DNA of 64,000 bases from Cylicocyclus nassatus (GCA_958299035.1 CATQJL010000001.1:20629433-20693432), one strand, 5' to 3'; counted from the first letter of the stretch, positions 48,281 through 61,296 are shown. Numbers and translations: made by a program. The notes: a model not told the origin generated them from the letters alone.

Positions 48281-48689
48281 TGCGAAACTTTCCGAAAGTT
48301 TACAAGAAAAGGGAATTTTCCGAGAGCTTCGCGGTATTTCGTAATAGCGCTACGTTCATTCTAATGACTGAAGTGTCGTAAAAAGTCACAGAGTCTTCAT
48401 CGAACTTATGTAATGGTCAGTGCGATACCTGATTTAGCGCATGTGGGGTACTTGTAGTGTTTCTTTTCTATCGTCCTCTCGTTTTATTCTGTAAATTGAC
48501 TGACTTCTCTTCTTTTCATGTGGCATTATTCAAATGTATTTGCATCACTTGTCGCTAAGGGTGAAGTGACCTCTTGCTTGTTACTTTGCACATCATAATT
48601 ACCGTCCTCTGTCGCAGTGCGAGGTGTGAAGCTATGATCCAGAGCCAAAACAAGCAAATAGATGATCCGGCTATCTAATTACCTTAATA

Positions 48690-49630
48690 TTAGGTTGTCT
48701 CATAATTAATGCGTTTTTATTTGCTTGCTTTAAAGCAACCAGACTCAACCCAACCAAGGGTAGGGGGTACTGTTCGATAGAGCAAAGCAAGCTCTACAAG
48801 ATGGCACTCATGTCCTTGCGCCATGCTCGATCCACGGAGAGTTCGAACTCAAAATCTAAAAATTTCCAAATGCCCAAAAAATCGAAAAAAATCGGATCTT
48901 CGTCCAAATGATTTCTACGGACCTCCCACTCGCTCACATCAATACTATCGATATCTTATCCATATGTGCGATTGCCGTATTTTTTCCTTGACTAGAAACT
49001 GAGAAAACGAAAATTTCCCTGATTTTCTCAAAGCAATGCTGTGCCGTTCTTGCATATGTAGTTCTATACTACAAGCCTAGGTAAGTATAACTGTAGGTTT
49101 TCAGCCCATTCCAAGCGGTAGTTTTCGAAAAATATCGAATTCGGATTTTTTCTTGCCAGTTTCACTGCTAAAGTCGACATTTCTCGAAAAGTACCGCTCG
49201 AAATGGGCTGAAAACCTACAGTTATGCTTACGTAGGCTTGTAGTATAGAACTACATATGCAAAAACGGCTCAGCATTGCTTTGAGAAAATCAAAGAAATT
49301 TTCGTTTTCTCAGTTTCTAGTCAAGGAAAAAAATACGACAATCGCACATATGGATATCAGATATCGATAGTATTGATGTGAGCGAGTGGGAGGTCCGTAG
49401 AAATTATTTGGACGAAGATCTGATTTTTTTCGAATTTTTGGGCATTTGGAAATCTTTAGATTTTGAGTTCGAACTCTCCGTGGATCGAGCATGGCGCAAA
49501 GACATGAGTGCCATCTTGTAGAGCTTGCTTTGCTCTATCGAACAGTACCCCCTAACCTTTGTTGGGTTGAGTATGGTTGCTTTGTTAAAGCAAGCAAATA
49601 AAAACGTGCATTAATTATGAGACAACCTAA
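48690..49630. mobile_element. Mariner-type foldback element (941 bp)
   Basis: Ends TTAGGTTGTCTCATAATTAA and complement, TA on both sides (48688-48689, 49631-49632). Nearly the full length is one long inverted repeat (ctctccgtggatcgagc pairs across the centre near 49130-49150). Inserted within the 4.29-kb transposon. No transposase frame. Confidence 0.85.
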
Positions 49631-49634
49631 TATA

Positions 49635-50313
49635 CAGGGTGTCCCAAAAAAATGTGAACACTGTTTGATCGTTAATAACTCCCTTGCTTATATGTCTTTC
49701 GCCGAGCTTGAGGCATCATTCTATAGAGCGAGGTCTAACTTAGATCTGTAGTATAGAGCGAATCGCCAATCTCTCTTCATTACTGTAGGATTACGGTAAG
49801 AATTTTGACAAAGATTTTAAACCGTTGAAAGCCATATTCTGCCTCGGAACAAAACTAAACAAGCCAAAAACTTTTATACATGGGTAATGGAAGCCGCTGA
49901 GTTCAAATATGAAATTTCCACTTCACTGTGATGCTTCTTTCCAAGGTTATCCCAGGTAAACCTAAATGACCGAATTTCCAGCATTTGTCAAAAATGTGAT
50001 TACACCTTCAAAAAAGCTAAAAACACTCGTAAAAAGTTGTGTTATGGAATCAGCGTGCGCAGAAACCCTAGTACACGATTTTTCAGATTTTTTGGAGAAA
50101 ATTTTGTCAAATGGCATATTTCATAATAGATCCACATGCCAGAAGTTCATACCGTAATCCTACAGTAATGAAGAGGGATCGGTGATTCACTCCACATCAC
50201 AAATCTAAGTTGAACCTCGCTCTACAGAATGGTGCCCCAAGCTCGGCGAAAGACATGAAAGCAACGGAGTTATTAAGGATCAAACAGTGTTCACATTTTT
50301 TTGGGACACCCTG
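49635..50313. mobile_element. Foldback MITE with CAGGGTGTCCC ends (679 bp)
   Basis: Same family as 26766-27443, with inner sequence ctcttcattactgtaggatta and gcctcggaacaa in common. TA at 49633-49634 and 50314-50315. It abuts the preceding mariner element, separated only by TATA, so one used the other's target edge. Confidence 0.85.
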
Positions 50314-50863
50314 TATGTGCGACCATCTAACAGCTCCTTGCGAGTGCGGCTGTTAGGATCCACCATGTAATAAGGAAATGACTCCTTTTGACTTTACATT
50401 TACTCATGACTTTTACGTATTTCGAAACCCTTCTAAATGTGACTTTGTGCTGTTTTGTATATAAAGAGGAAAACATGAATTTAGGCAAGTCTTTTTCAGC
50501 GTCTAATTCGCCTTGCTTTCTTTTCTGTATTTCGTAACAGTGCACTTGCGCTATTTCTAGTCTGCTGTTGCCAATATTGCTAGTCTATCAATTTGTTATA
50601 GATGGTGAAAGTTTAGCAATTCAAATTGTGTAAATAGGAGTGTTATCTTAGGTAGTATTTAGGCTCTAGTTCCTAGTTGAGTGCTTGTAATTTCGATTTT
50701 CCTCCTCCTACTAGTGAAGCAGTTATGTGAAGGTGCTATATGTGCGTGCGCTTCGGGACCGCACCGCGGTTTCCCGCGATTTGATGATTTTTAAATTGCG
50801 CTTACGATTCTTTGTATATTAGATTAGATTTCTTCCTTCCTCTTTTCTAGCGTGAATTTTCAG

Positions 50864-51790
50864 AGCAAGGGCATTAGCCGAACATAGTCGCGACGTACAA
50901 ATAGTTCTAGGCTTCTACTTTGAGGGCACAAGTCGACTTTCAGGTGAGCGTGATTGCCCTTTATTTGACACTAGTTATGCTTCAACTCACTACTATGATA
51001 ATGTTTCTTTCTCTTTTTTTAACTTAGCGCTGCTTTTCTTACTGAAGCTGTAACCAGCAAACTTTCTCTTTTTCCAATGTGCATTGTTTTCAGTGCGCTG
51101 GCATTCACCAACGATAGACGAGACCAACAGAGAACTTTGACAGGTTTCGAGTGTAGGAGGGAAGCAAAAATCGACTTTCAGGTGAGTGTGGTCGGTCTCT
51201 TCACCTAACATCAATCGTAGTGTGTCGTTAGCCACATTTCAACCCAACTGCATGTAAAAATAAACTAGTCATGTAAGAAGTTCTCATTCAAATCATTTTT
51301 TTAGATTTCATATTGGATGAGCTTAGCCTTGGCAACGAGGATTTGGAGGGATACAGATTGAATGCGATAAAAAGCTTGCGTACTAGGTGCGTTGGTGTTT
51401 CGTAAGCGACTTTCCTACTCAAATGATTTGGTTTCTGGATCTCCTTGAGTACATCCGATGAAGAACGCAAGAAAAAATTCAACTATCTGCTGGAGCAAAA
51501 AACTTTCCACTGCGGGCAAATCAGGACCTGAATCGCAGAAGCACTGTAAGTTTTCTAGAATCGTCTTTTACCTCTAAATTCAGTTTTACAGCGAGGATGT
51601 CCGTTATTATCGCCTCAACCAAGGAAAACTTGTGCCTTCAAAGGTTCAAACTTAGTCTCAGTTGTTTTTATACTAAAAATTTGTTTTCCAGAAATACAAG
51701 GCTACGCAGGTCGGATTTGGTAGAGAGGATAAGGCAAGTATGACGAAGTCAGAATGGAAGAGGAAAGCGCTACACAGTAGTGGAATTTGA
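50864..51790 (+). pseudogene. Spliced gene or recent pseudogene inside the 4.29-kb transposon
   Basis: Predicted exons 50864-50943, 51305-51386, 51450-51545, 51592-51643 and 51692-51790 join in one reading frame through four GT-AG introns; the last three are 63, 46 and 48 bp. The protein reads ALAEHSRDVQIVLGFYFEG, FILDELSLGNEDLEGYRL, STSDEERKKKFNYLLEQKTF, EDVRYYRLNQGKLVPSK and KYKATQVGFGREDKAS, with a basic C-terminus ending in TGA 51788-51790. One in-frame TGA lies in the third exon (about 51530). The frame agreement across successive exons is the main argument that this is real. A variant of the first exon is repeated at 51094-51181 with incompatible phase. I do not recognise the family. 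It may be an accessory protein of the transposon or a captured host gene. Upstream exons were not found, perhaps disrupted by the nested MITEs. Confidence 0.5.
51094..51181 (+). other. Duplicate exon-like segment
   Basis: Resembles 50864-50943, from ttttcag through cgactttcag|gtgag. One frame is open (ALAFTNDRRDQQRTLTGF), but its phase fits neither neighbour, so it may be a skipped or dead duplicate exon. Confidence 0.45.
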
Positions 51791-52254
51791 TCCTGTCGCT
51801 GTCTTGTTTGATCCTGATGCTTCATTTCTGATCCATCATAAGTCTTCTCATGTAACGTCGTGCCTTTGCCTCATTAGTTAAGCATTTTTTCTCATTAATC
51901 ACTGCTTCATTTACTTACTCCCCGCTTACCTCTATATTCAGTACATGCTTACTTCAAATCTCACTGTCAATATGATACTCCTTACGCATTACTCGGGCAC
52001 TACTGTAATTCGATCTTTTAAGAACTTTAAGAAACCCTCCCATTTCCGTCGATATGTTATATCTAGTGCTATAACAATAAATGATGGAGCATATCTGTTT
52101 TTGCGCATAACTACTACTAGTGCTCCACCCTTACTACTACACTATTTTGAGTAGCTGTACTACAGGTGCGGCTTTATGAAGTAGCAGGATTCATCATCAA
52201 GGTTCGGTACAGCTACGCAGAGCCAATCTGAAGCCCTCAGAAAGCTCTGTAGAT
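51791..52254. other. Downstream part of the transposon, no gene seen
   Basis: AT-rich, with a single AATAAA (about 52076) that could end the upstream transcript. Confidence 0.4.
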
Positions 52255-52939
52255 AAGTACTCGGGAGATTTCCCACTTCTTGCGAACTTCCCGAGAACTT
52301 TTTTTGCAAACTTCCTGAGCGCTTCACGGGAACTTCCGCAGGTGACCCGAGGAAAGTTCCCTCACAAACCTCGGGAAGTTCCCATGGATTGCCTGAGTGA
52401 TTTATGAGACTGCGGGTGAAATAAAGAGATTCTCTCCTTTGGCATAAAGTCAATGGGTTCTTCGACTGTAACCTTTAGGACGTAGTTTCTACCACAAATG
52501 CTTTGAACTGGGGTAACTTGAAAGTGATTTTGAATCTTCACCTCTAGGAATTTACAGTATCTTGAAAAGTTCTGGAAACGCAAAAACGAAAACAGTAAGC
52601 ACAATGGTGTCTTCAGTTTTGATTTGTGTAAAATCTGAGATCAACCTCATGAAATTCTTTCGATTGCATGGCTGCGAACGTTTTGGGAAGAATCAGAAAT
52701 AGTTACTTTCCATAATTTCCGAAGGGGCACTCATAAGTTTCAGAAGACTATTAAATCTACAGTAACTCTTACTTGCAAAATTTTTACAGCATGGAAGCTT
52801 ATAGTGTGAGAAATGGTTACAGATGCAGATGCATCAGGGATGTCTGTCTAGAAAGCTTCAACCATTCGATAACTTTTTGAGAAGTAGTTTTCTCAGAAAC
52901 TTGACAAACCAGTATCTTTGATTCCTCGCGATTTCTTTT

Positions 52940-53097
52940 TTGTTGACCAGGTTGTCCCATTATTATTCTTTGTTGTAGCTAAAGTGTTTAATCCACGGAT
53001 TGTTAAGCCGATCGGCGGTATGCGGCGTTTTGCGCCATAACGTCTTATAAATAGATCAGCATAGGCTGACAGCCTAAGCTCTTGCGTACAGATTCTG
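52940..53097. other. Conserved block 3, copy C
   Basis: Counterpart of 5008-5165, - strand open. Confidence 0.45.
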
Positions 53098-53294
53098 GCA
53101 AATCTTGATCGGAATCCGTTTGCGAAACTTCTCCCAAGGGAGTCATGCCAAGGTCGCAATTGTAGTCAGGATGAGCTAGCAGGTGCTACGAGACCTATGA
53201 ATTAGTAGGAGTCAACTGCCGCTTTTTTTCCAGGTGAAAGGCGTGAATGGAGCGCGCGAAACCACGCATTTGCTAGAGCACTGGAGCGCGAAAT

Positions 53295-53483
53295 ATGAAA
53301 ATAGTAGAGTACGACATAGATAGCGGGGAATGTGGTTTTTTCACCCGTCTAGACTCAACAGTCCCAAAAATTGCTGTTCAGGAGGGCACAAAAAAATCCG
53401 TCTATAGAGGTGCATTGATTGATCACGCTCCCATATTTTTTCAATGCAACACAGATAACATGATCATAATAGAAGCATTGTAA
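53295..53483 (+). CDS. Conserved small ORF, copy C (62 aa)
   Basis: Begins MKIVEYDIDSGECGF like copies A and B and keeps PKIAV, but has lost the shared TAG and runs on to TAA at 53481. The extension has no counterpart. Coding status unproven. Confidence 0.25.
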   Translation: MKIVEYDIDSGECGFFTRLDSTVPKIAVQEGTKKSVYRGALIDHAPIFFQCNTDNMIIIEAL

Positions 53484-55299
53484 CGTAGTAGCTAAGGAGT
53501 CAATCAGCTATAGCGATAAGTTACACAGGTGGAGCTCCAAGGAACACGCCCATTATGGTAATCCTTTCAAAGGAAATCGAACGGCAGCAGTTAACAACTA
53601 ATCGTCTAATGACTGGCACTGCATTATGTTGTATTTATGGCTGCCATGGAAAAGCAAGTAGCCGCTACATCAGCAACTGAGGCGAGTTATGAGGGAGAGG
53701 AGGAAAGTTACTGGGCGAATCTTGAAGGAAGCAAAGGCTGATCACGAAAGGAATGTTTGAGATTTTTTTTCCAAAAAAATGATTCCAAGATCTCTTCTGC
53801 AAAATGGTAATTCTTCACATAAAAGTACTATGGCATCAAGAAAAAAAGAGATAATTTCAAGAATCCAAGCGTGGGTATGCGGAATCCTGGGGAGTTCAGT
53901 GTCTCTTCACTAACTCAGCAGTGGACACAGTGATAGCTAAGGAACTCAAATACCACACACTTCCACCCAACTCTCTGCAAACTCTAAACTCCAAGCAATA
54001 ATGTTAGCCACAGCTGATATCGAATTACAGCAGCAGCGACAAGGATCATTCGTTCGGGCTGGTCAGTTCTCGGAACGCATAATTAGGTAGCATTGGCCCC
54101 TCAAATTGCCGCCCACTATAGAAGGTATGAAGCGTAGCGAAGTGAAAACTAATTCACCAGCTGGTCAGCGAGGGAAGCACTTTAGATGGCGCGAAATTTC
54201 GTTTGAGGACCAATTTAGGAGTTTTTGAAGAAATCTGTTGTGAATAAGAGAAGAATGGTATTTTTAGTTGGGGACAAAGCGTAGTTCCAATAGCAGATGC
54301 CTTCACTCTTCAAAGGACAACAACTGGACGAAAAAACCAACGGCAGCTCGTCTAATGAAGCCAAGCAGATTCTCTACCCACAAAACCACCACTCCACATG
54401 CAATTACGTTTCTGTCAGCTTTAGCCAGGCTTCAAGCAGCCGATGCAATTTGGTTTGGTAGTCTTAAGGATGAAAGGAGGGTAAAAACGAGTTCGTTGGA
54501 GGCGACAACCATGCCTGTGAAGTGTGCTTTACGGATAGACAAGCTTGACAAGGAGTTGGAGGAGCTGAGATTAGATTGTCACACAAAAAATGCTGGAGGA
54601 AGTTGAAGATTTCTCTTTGAGACTGAGGAACTATCACATATCCAGTAACACAGGCTTGGGATGTTGCGGCTTTCTTTCCAAATGAATTATGAAACGAAAG
54701 CAGAAAACACAAATTATTTGCAGAATTTTTTGAGTCCAATGGACATAACGACGCTTAGAAGACGCCAATGTATGAAGAACATTCGAATCGCAGTCTTTCT
54801 TTGCTTATTGAAAGCATTTACGACTGCAAGAAAGAATCGAGATTAAGTTTACCAAATAGAACATGAGATTTTGGAAAAAATGTTAAGATCCCTTCCCGCT
54901 TTGCCTCCACCAATACGCTAAGGATTGTACAGTGGATTCCAGTAATTATTGTAATCATTTCGTAGTGGATAGTTTTCCTAAAAAAAACAATCAGCCTTTC
55001 GAGGAAGGCTGACAATTAAGGCTGTCTCTGGAATTAGCCACAATCATGTGTATCGTGATGGACTTGCAAAGAACATTTCTGAACATATATGCAAATGCAC
55101 AGCAACACACAGAAAATCTCATGCTGGAAATTCTACATTTTAAAGGCTTGAAACAACTTTTTTGGTGAATGTCAGCGAATCTGTGTAGATTGCAGAAAAG
55201 TGTAAGTACGCATAGAACATGCTCGTCTTGATGTTGGAGTCACAAAAGGTTTTACTGAAACATCGTTATCACTCATGATATAAGCTCTCGGCCATAACT

Positions 55300-55590
55300 T
55301 CACTTAGCGACAACCCAGCCACTTCCGCAGCGCCATCCATCTGAACCTCATTATAATCGGGGCATGTTTCAATTTCAACGCTTGAATGAGACGAAATGGC
55401 CGCGAGCGGGGTGGTCCCCAGCTTCTAATGACCGACACCAGAACTCGATTTGCTAATTGAGGAAGCCGCGCCACCCACGCAAGCCGAACACGTACACAAG
55501 CACTGAGCATATTGTGAAGAGCGCATGGTTATGAGAATGGCTGATGAGCAGCAGATGACGGCTGTCAGGTTATTGAAAGCAGGTTTGAGT
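55300..55590. other. Conserved block 4, copy C
   Basis: Counterpart of 6857-7140. Confidence 0.5.
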
Positions 55591-55794
55591 TAAGGCAGTT
55601 GACATTTCCAATCCTGTGAAACTTTTTGGGTCATGGAGTCTCGACAATCAATTGCCGCGTATACCTAGGCAGCCCAGGAGAGCTTACCCGTGCACGACCT
55701 CAGGTACGATTCCAAGAGGCCATAGAGTCTAACCAACAACAAATCCAAAGAGTGAAAGTAGAGCATTCAGATACGAAAAACTGAGGTAATCTAA

Positions 55795-56002
55795 AGAGGA
55801 CAATGATTGCGTGAGGGCCTTATGGGCGATGAGCAGCGCTATTAGCCATCAAGAATCGAGCTTAATTAGCGATCACATTGGGAGACAACGAGGTTCGCCG
55901 GAGAATTCTTGTAGAATATGCATGGAGTCATACGCGAAGAGCACTTTAGATACAGCTTATGAGGCTTTTATGAATATTCAGAAATTTATGAGGGTACTGT
56001 AG
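55795..56002 (+). other. Conserved block 5, copy C: possible exon
   Basis: Open + frame with SSLISDHIGRQRG and NSCRICMESYAKSTLDTAYE. Confidence 0.3.
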
Positions 56003-56754
56003 TATTTTACAGCCGAATACAAATACAAAAAGAATGTCTTCAGGCATACAAAGAAATCTAGGTGCATTGGGCTAATCGTAGGTGGGGTAAGCTAACCAGA
56101 ACCAAAAATTTGGGAGTATCCAGCGGGGTACAACCTGAGCAACGCATCGGCACCCAAACAACAGTGATTACTAAAATTATTCATGAAACCCGTGTATGCG
56201 ACGGGTTACTCAAAGTTGCGATCCAGAAATAGTAGCTGGCTGAGTCACTCGCTAAAATTTCCCCCCTCCCCCTCCTTCATAAGGTTCCTGTCGCTATCCA
56301 TGCTGAGTGGTGAAAAACAAGATGCATAAGTAATAATCTCGATGCTGCTCTAAATTTTTTCACAAGAGCTGTAATATGAAGGGAGGGGAGTAAAATAGAT
56401 TTATTCCTTTTGCCTTAATAGTGTAGTATTTACGTATTGGGTGGGAAGTTGCTGGAACATATCACCATTCTGGATTCCAATCTTAGACAATTTTCTTCTA
56501 TTTGATTTTGTTGGAAAAAGATAGTTGAAATCATCTTACTGAGATATCTTCGCACCTGGTGAGCACCAATCCCTTATAATGGAAGAAGCCAGGAATAGAG
56601 AAGAAAAAATAGCAACCATTCTGATACAGAAATCCGCTTGAAAAGGAATTTTATACCATAAATGTTCGCCAATATTACTTTCGATGTAATCTACTAGAGT
56701 GACAGCTGTTCTATCACCGCTTTCATCAAAGATAATTAGGAGAAGCCACGCGTA

Positions 56755-56955
56755 AGTGAATTTCGACAAGTGTTGTGTTCTTCTCGTTCATCACCCGCCA
56801 CACCCGACGAAACACTTCCAGGGTGTTATATGACCCCATTGACGGGCTTTCATTAGAGGGGACCACCAGCACGACGTACACCACCCGATCTAATGAATAT
56901 CTCCCTAATCGGAATGCCAGAACAGTCCCGACGGCTTCTGGATAATTGCGTGTCC
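56755..56955. other. Conserved block 6, copy C
   Basis: Counterpart of 8600-8780. Confidence 0.4.
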
Positions 56956-59900
56956 AGGTTATGTGATGAGAGGCCGATGGCCAGCTTGGAATGGAAGTTC
57001 ATCCAACAAAAAAAAGTAAAAGTTGTTTCTCTGCAGATTATCGAAAAAGAAAATTTATTGATGTAATTTATCTTCTTCAATGATGTGCTGCTTTATAGTA
57101 TTGAAAAGAGAAGAAGAAGTCTTTTCAAAATAATTGCACTAATCTGTACTTTACCCAAAAGGCGGTGGGGTTTGTAAAAAATCAGCCCATTTAGTGAACC
57201 AATAACCTGCGGAGAGGTACTGTTTTCTGAGAAACTCTCGTCTCGTATCTAAAGAAACTCTGATTGCAAATGGACTGTCAAAATGTTTTGGTGTGATCTC
57301 CTCCTTCCGAAACTCAAGCTAATGTCCATAAGCATATTCCTTGATGTCCAAAAGTTTCTAGTGAATTTTGTTGTGATGGTGAATAAGTGCACGATTTGAA
57401 GAAAGGCTGAGAGGGACGAGGCTTTCAGAACATAACAAAACATAATTACCCCATTTGTCTTCATAAGAAGTATCATCCTTTTCTGGCACACAGCTTTTCC
57501 GTAGAATATCTAAAACCTGTTTCGAAAAAATCAATGAATTGATTTTTGGTTTGATTTCCTTGATTTTAGAGCTTTTGCTCTTGAGGTATTAAGCTTTTAT
57601 TTCGTGCGCTTTTTTGAGTTAGCTACTCCTTATTATTTTGCACGCTGCTGATCAAAGTCATATATGCAAAATGTGCTCATTCTGCTCATGTTGTAGCCTT
57701 ATTGTTTAATAACATTTCTGCGAATATTTCAGTGTTTTTGGTACAGAGGTCCTTATTTTCAAAACAGAGCAAGCACTTATTTTCAAAGAGAGAAAACGAA
57801 CGACACTGTTTAAGAGATAAAAGAAATCTTCACAAGAAGTTTATTTCAAAAGCGCATGAACTTATACACAATCGAAAACATGCAATATTCAATCCATAGC
57901 ACATAAACTAAGTGATTTTATCTACTTTTGAATAAGAAAACTGTAGAATTTGCAGGTATAATAGATGTCTATGAGCGGGACATTATTTACATTGCTATCT
58001 TGAGCATGTGAAGACTTAAGTTTGTTTGTAAAATTAACAGTAAAAGAAGGAAAAAAGAAAAGAATATTGGCAGTATCATTTCCTGGCACTTTCTAAAGCC
58101 ATGAGTGCAGGGTTGTTAGTAACTCAATAAATAATAGAGTTCCATGCTGTGACAGGAACATTTTTGCAATAATTTTGTTTGTCCTTTCTGTCGTTACTAT
58201 ATAACTTTATGCACAACTGTCAAAACATTATTATATAACAGGTACAACCAACTTCTGTTGACATCATAGCAGCAATCAGTTAGCGATGGGGGAGTGAGAA
58301 GAGTAGAAGAGAAGAAGAGATAAGAAGCATGAAAGGTAGAAGTACATTGAAGGCTCCTCAGTGACGGCCCGAGATGGGTGACGATCCTACTGCATAGATG
58401 TCTACCTAGAAATACAGATTTACATTATTTTATCGTAGTCGATGAAACTAGCTGAATGCGATGAAAGTGAATAATGCACACAGGAGCAAGAACGAGCGAG
58501 CAATAGAAGGTAAAAAAATAAAGATATATTCTTAGCGAGTTGTGAGTGGGATTGTTGACGAACCTATCAAGTGAGTAATGACTAGTTAGCATTATTACTA
58601 GCATTATTATATTTGTCGGGGGAATTCCCTCAGCAAGATGTAGGGAATGTGCTGTATGCATAATAACCTCACCGTATGCCTACAGTACCTCAAAGTGATT
58701 TGAAAAGTAGATCGTATGGCATCCCTACGGTAACACGAACTAAGTCAAAGGCGATTGTGAGCAACAGATCTCTTGCAAGGTCATACGATGAATTCAGGTT
58801 GTGATGGTTCAAGGATGTGCAGCAATTTTACCGTATTACTACAGCATTCTATGTAAAATCCTTTGACAGCATCTTGCTTACTTGTTTGCGCTAACATCAC
58901 ACACAGTCCAGATCTTACCTGCTCATCCTCCCAGGAGCACCCCCCCCCCTCCACGTCCCGTAATAATGACATCTGGATTATATCCATCACTAAGACCTCC
59001 GAGACGATTAACATCCAAACACCAGTAGCTGGAGACTACCCGTTATTATCATAACAATGGAAGTGGTCGGAAAACATACATTAGCGCCACCAAGAAGAAG
59101 TGGTCCAAATCATAAAATAGCGTCATAAATGACATTTGTGTATGCCCTTCTAAAAGTTACTGCGTTATCGAGTTTAGACGAGTTTCCTCTCGTTTACCAG
59201 AGAATGTGTCTCGATAAAATGGGTTAAATAAATACTTTTTTCGATAGTGGTAGCAGCGAATAGGGTTAAGTGATCCAATTTGGGTTAGAAAAGTTGATCA
59301 CCAACAATGTGGGTGTTTTACGCGTTAACGTTGACAAATTCCGCGTTTTGTATTTTAGAAAGAAAAACCCGTGAGCGACATATCATTTGCTTTGACATCT
59401 CTAAATTTTCTTGAATCACAGCTTCAGCGACAATGAGAAAGTAAATCAGATGAAAGGAGAAAAGATCCTGTTAGGGAGTGAGCAAGGATAAAGTTTCGTA
59501 GCGTTAGGAGCTTTTCACATTGAGAAGGATATAGAGCAGACGTAAGTTAGATCCATAGCTTAACCTCATTATTCAATCGTTTTGAAGTTTTTTCAATCTT
59601 ATAAATTATTCTTGTTATAAGTTTTCAAATTTTCAAGAACGGGCTCTGCTATCGACTGTGATTGTAATATATCTATGTGTAGTAGCAAAAAAGGAAGGAT
59701 GAATACAAAAAGATCAGCGGCACATCCGTAAAAAACTGTTCAAAGCAAATTGAATGGAAAAAAATTCCGTTTCACTCGCATCATAAAATAATGGTTATAT
59801 CTTCTGACTGCTCGTGGGTTTTCACAAATGGAATATGAAAGAGAAGAATGGAACTGGATGTTGCACAGTTGGCATCGGTGAAGGCATCAGTTGCGTTATA

Positions 59901-61296
59901 TATGGCATAACAGTGCTCGAAGGCCAAAATGTTACGTGAATCACACAAAATGCAAAGCTTGTAGCTCTCCAGCTTTTCTGTAGCCTTTTGTAAAGGCCCA
60001 AGAAAGCGGAAGAGACATCGAAAGAAGTGCTTTCGGAGGTGTAGCCGAGCGGCAGTTCGAACATGCGAACACTCCATTCCGCTGGTGTGTGGCCGAAACG
60101 AAGTGCACCCCTTACCTCCCCCTTTGACTAGCGCTGATCCCACGCTAAACAAACAAATATTAGTAGGGGTGGAGTAAACGAGCTACAGGTAGGGTTACAC
60201 ACACTCATGTACACCTTTTACGCTCGACGCTGGGATTAACAGATGGTCCCAAGGGTGAATTTGAATAATTTGGGCGTTACTCGGGGAGCAGAGGCGATGC
60301 GTGCAAATCAAGAGAAACTTAAAGCCCCGCTCACTCTCAGAGTGTCGCTATGCCGCAAGATCGTGTTGAGACCTACACTGACTAATGGGGGGGGGGGGTG
60401 GGGGTTCCTTCATAGGCGAGAAATTTTTGACTGCCTCCCATGTCCACCACTCAAAACGGATAAAATCTTCCTAATCCAAGTTTGAACAAACTCTCACGTA
60501 AAAAACTACGGCGACGCGATATAACGGTCCACTCGTCGCCGTTTTTGTTTCTCTTTCGGTCGAAGCATCTGCCCTCGTTGCTGATTCATAACATGTGTGC
60601 AACACATCCCATTGTTTCTGCTTCGCACCGAGTTCTCTCATCGTTTTTGAATAGCAGAGACGCTCTAGCTGTTCGTTATGGAAAGAGTTTTTCTAGCAAA
60701 TAACGAATTGCAAGGCTATGCAAGAATAATGACTTTTCCGTTACGTTCTAGAAAAACAAGTCCTCAAGGATGTATGGTTCTATTTTAGAAAATACAAGTG
60801 CTTAATTCAGTCAAGAGAAAGTAAAGTTTCATTAGATCACAACAATTGCAGAATGTAAGAATATGAGGATATGCGTAGTCTCTTTAATGTCTCGGACCTT
60901 CGTCTACATTAGTTTACTACGAACTTGGAGAATCCAGGGAAAATTACCGTTGAGATAAATGGTTGGCGCGGCAATCTAATGCTATCGCGTGATCTACATG
61001 ATCCGTAGAAGTCACCTTGAATTTGCCTCAAAAGTCTACTTTTTTATGATGGAAGCCACTGTAATGGAAATCCATTCACTTTCAGACAAGAGCTTCGTTA
61101 TGGACTGCGATTACGCCATCGCTTCAAAATTCGCGCAATACGCAAACCGCTCAACACAATTAATACATTCGAGAACACAACAACTGAGCATAGTGCTCTT
61201 CACTTGTCTAAAAGAGCAGCCACATTGCCTGAGTTGAAGGGTCTGCGAATATTGCGCAAGCACTGAATAACCGTTACGGGGGTAGTAATGGGTGGG

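Larger units (their letters stand above)
48106..52397 (+). mobile_element. 4.29-kb TIR DNA transposon with internal gene, unclassified
   Basis: Copies A and B have the uninterrupted sequence aagtgatttatgagactg; in C it is split. Ends are imperfect inverted repeats, CTCAGACAACTCACGGGAGC on the left and CTCAGGCAATCCATGGGAAC on the right complement. GAGTG flanks both sides if the element ends ...CCT, or TG if it ends CTGAG. Both ends carry clusters of an AACTTCCCGA motif (48120-48330 and 52255-52390), as in transposons with subterminal transposase sites. The interior holds a TATA box, a spliced gene or pseudogene (50864-51790) and two nested TA MITEs. No catalytic signature was recognised, so the superfamily is open. 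Confidence 0.75.
44336..59150 (+). repeat. Segmental duplication unit 1, copy C
   Basis: Collinear with A and B from gatctatgaaatcgactt (about 44370) to near 59150, with the true left edge lost at the adapter. It is more diverged than A is from B and is expanded by insertions: Mutator-like palindromes (44480, 47566) and a 4.29-kb transposon (48106-52397) that itself carries two TA MITEs. Confidence 0.85.
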
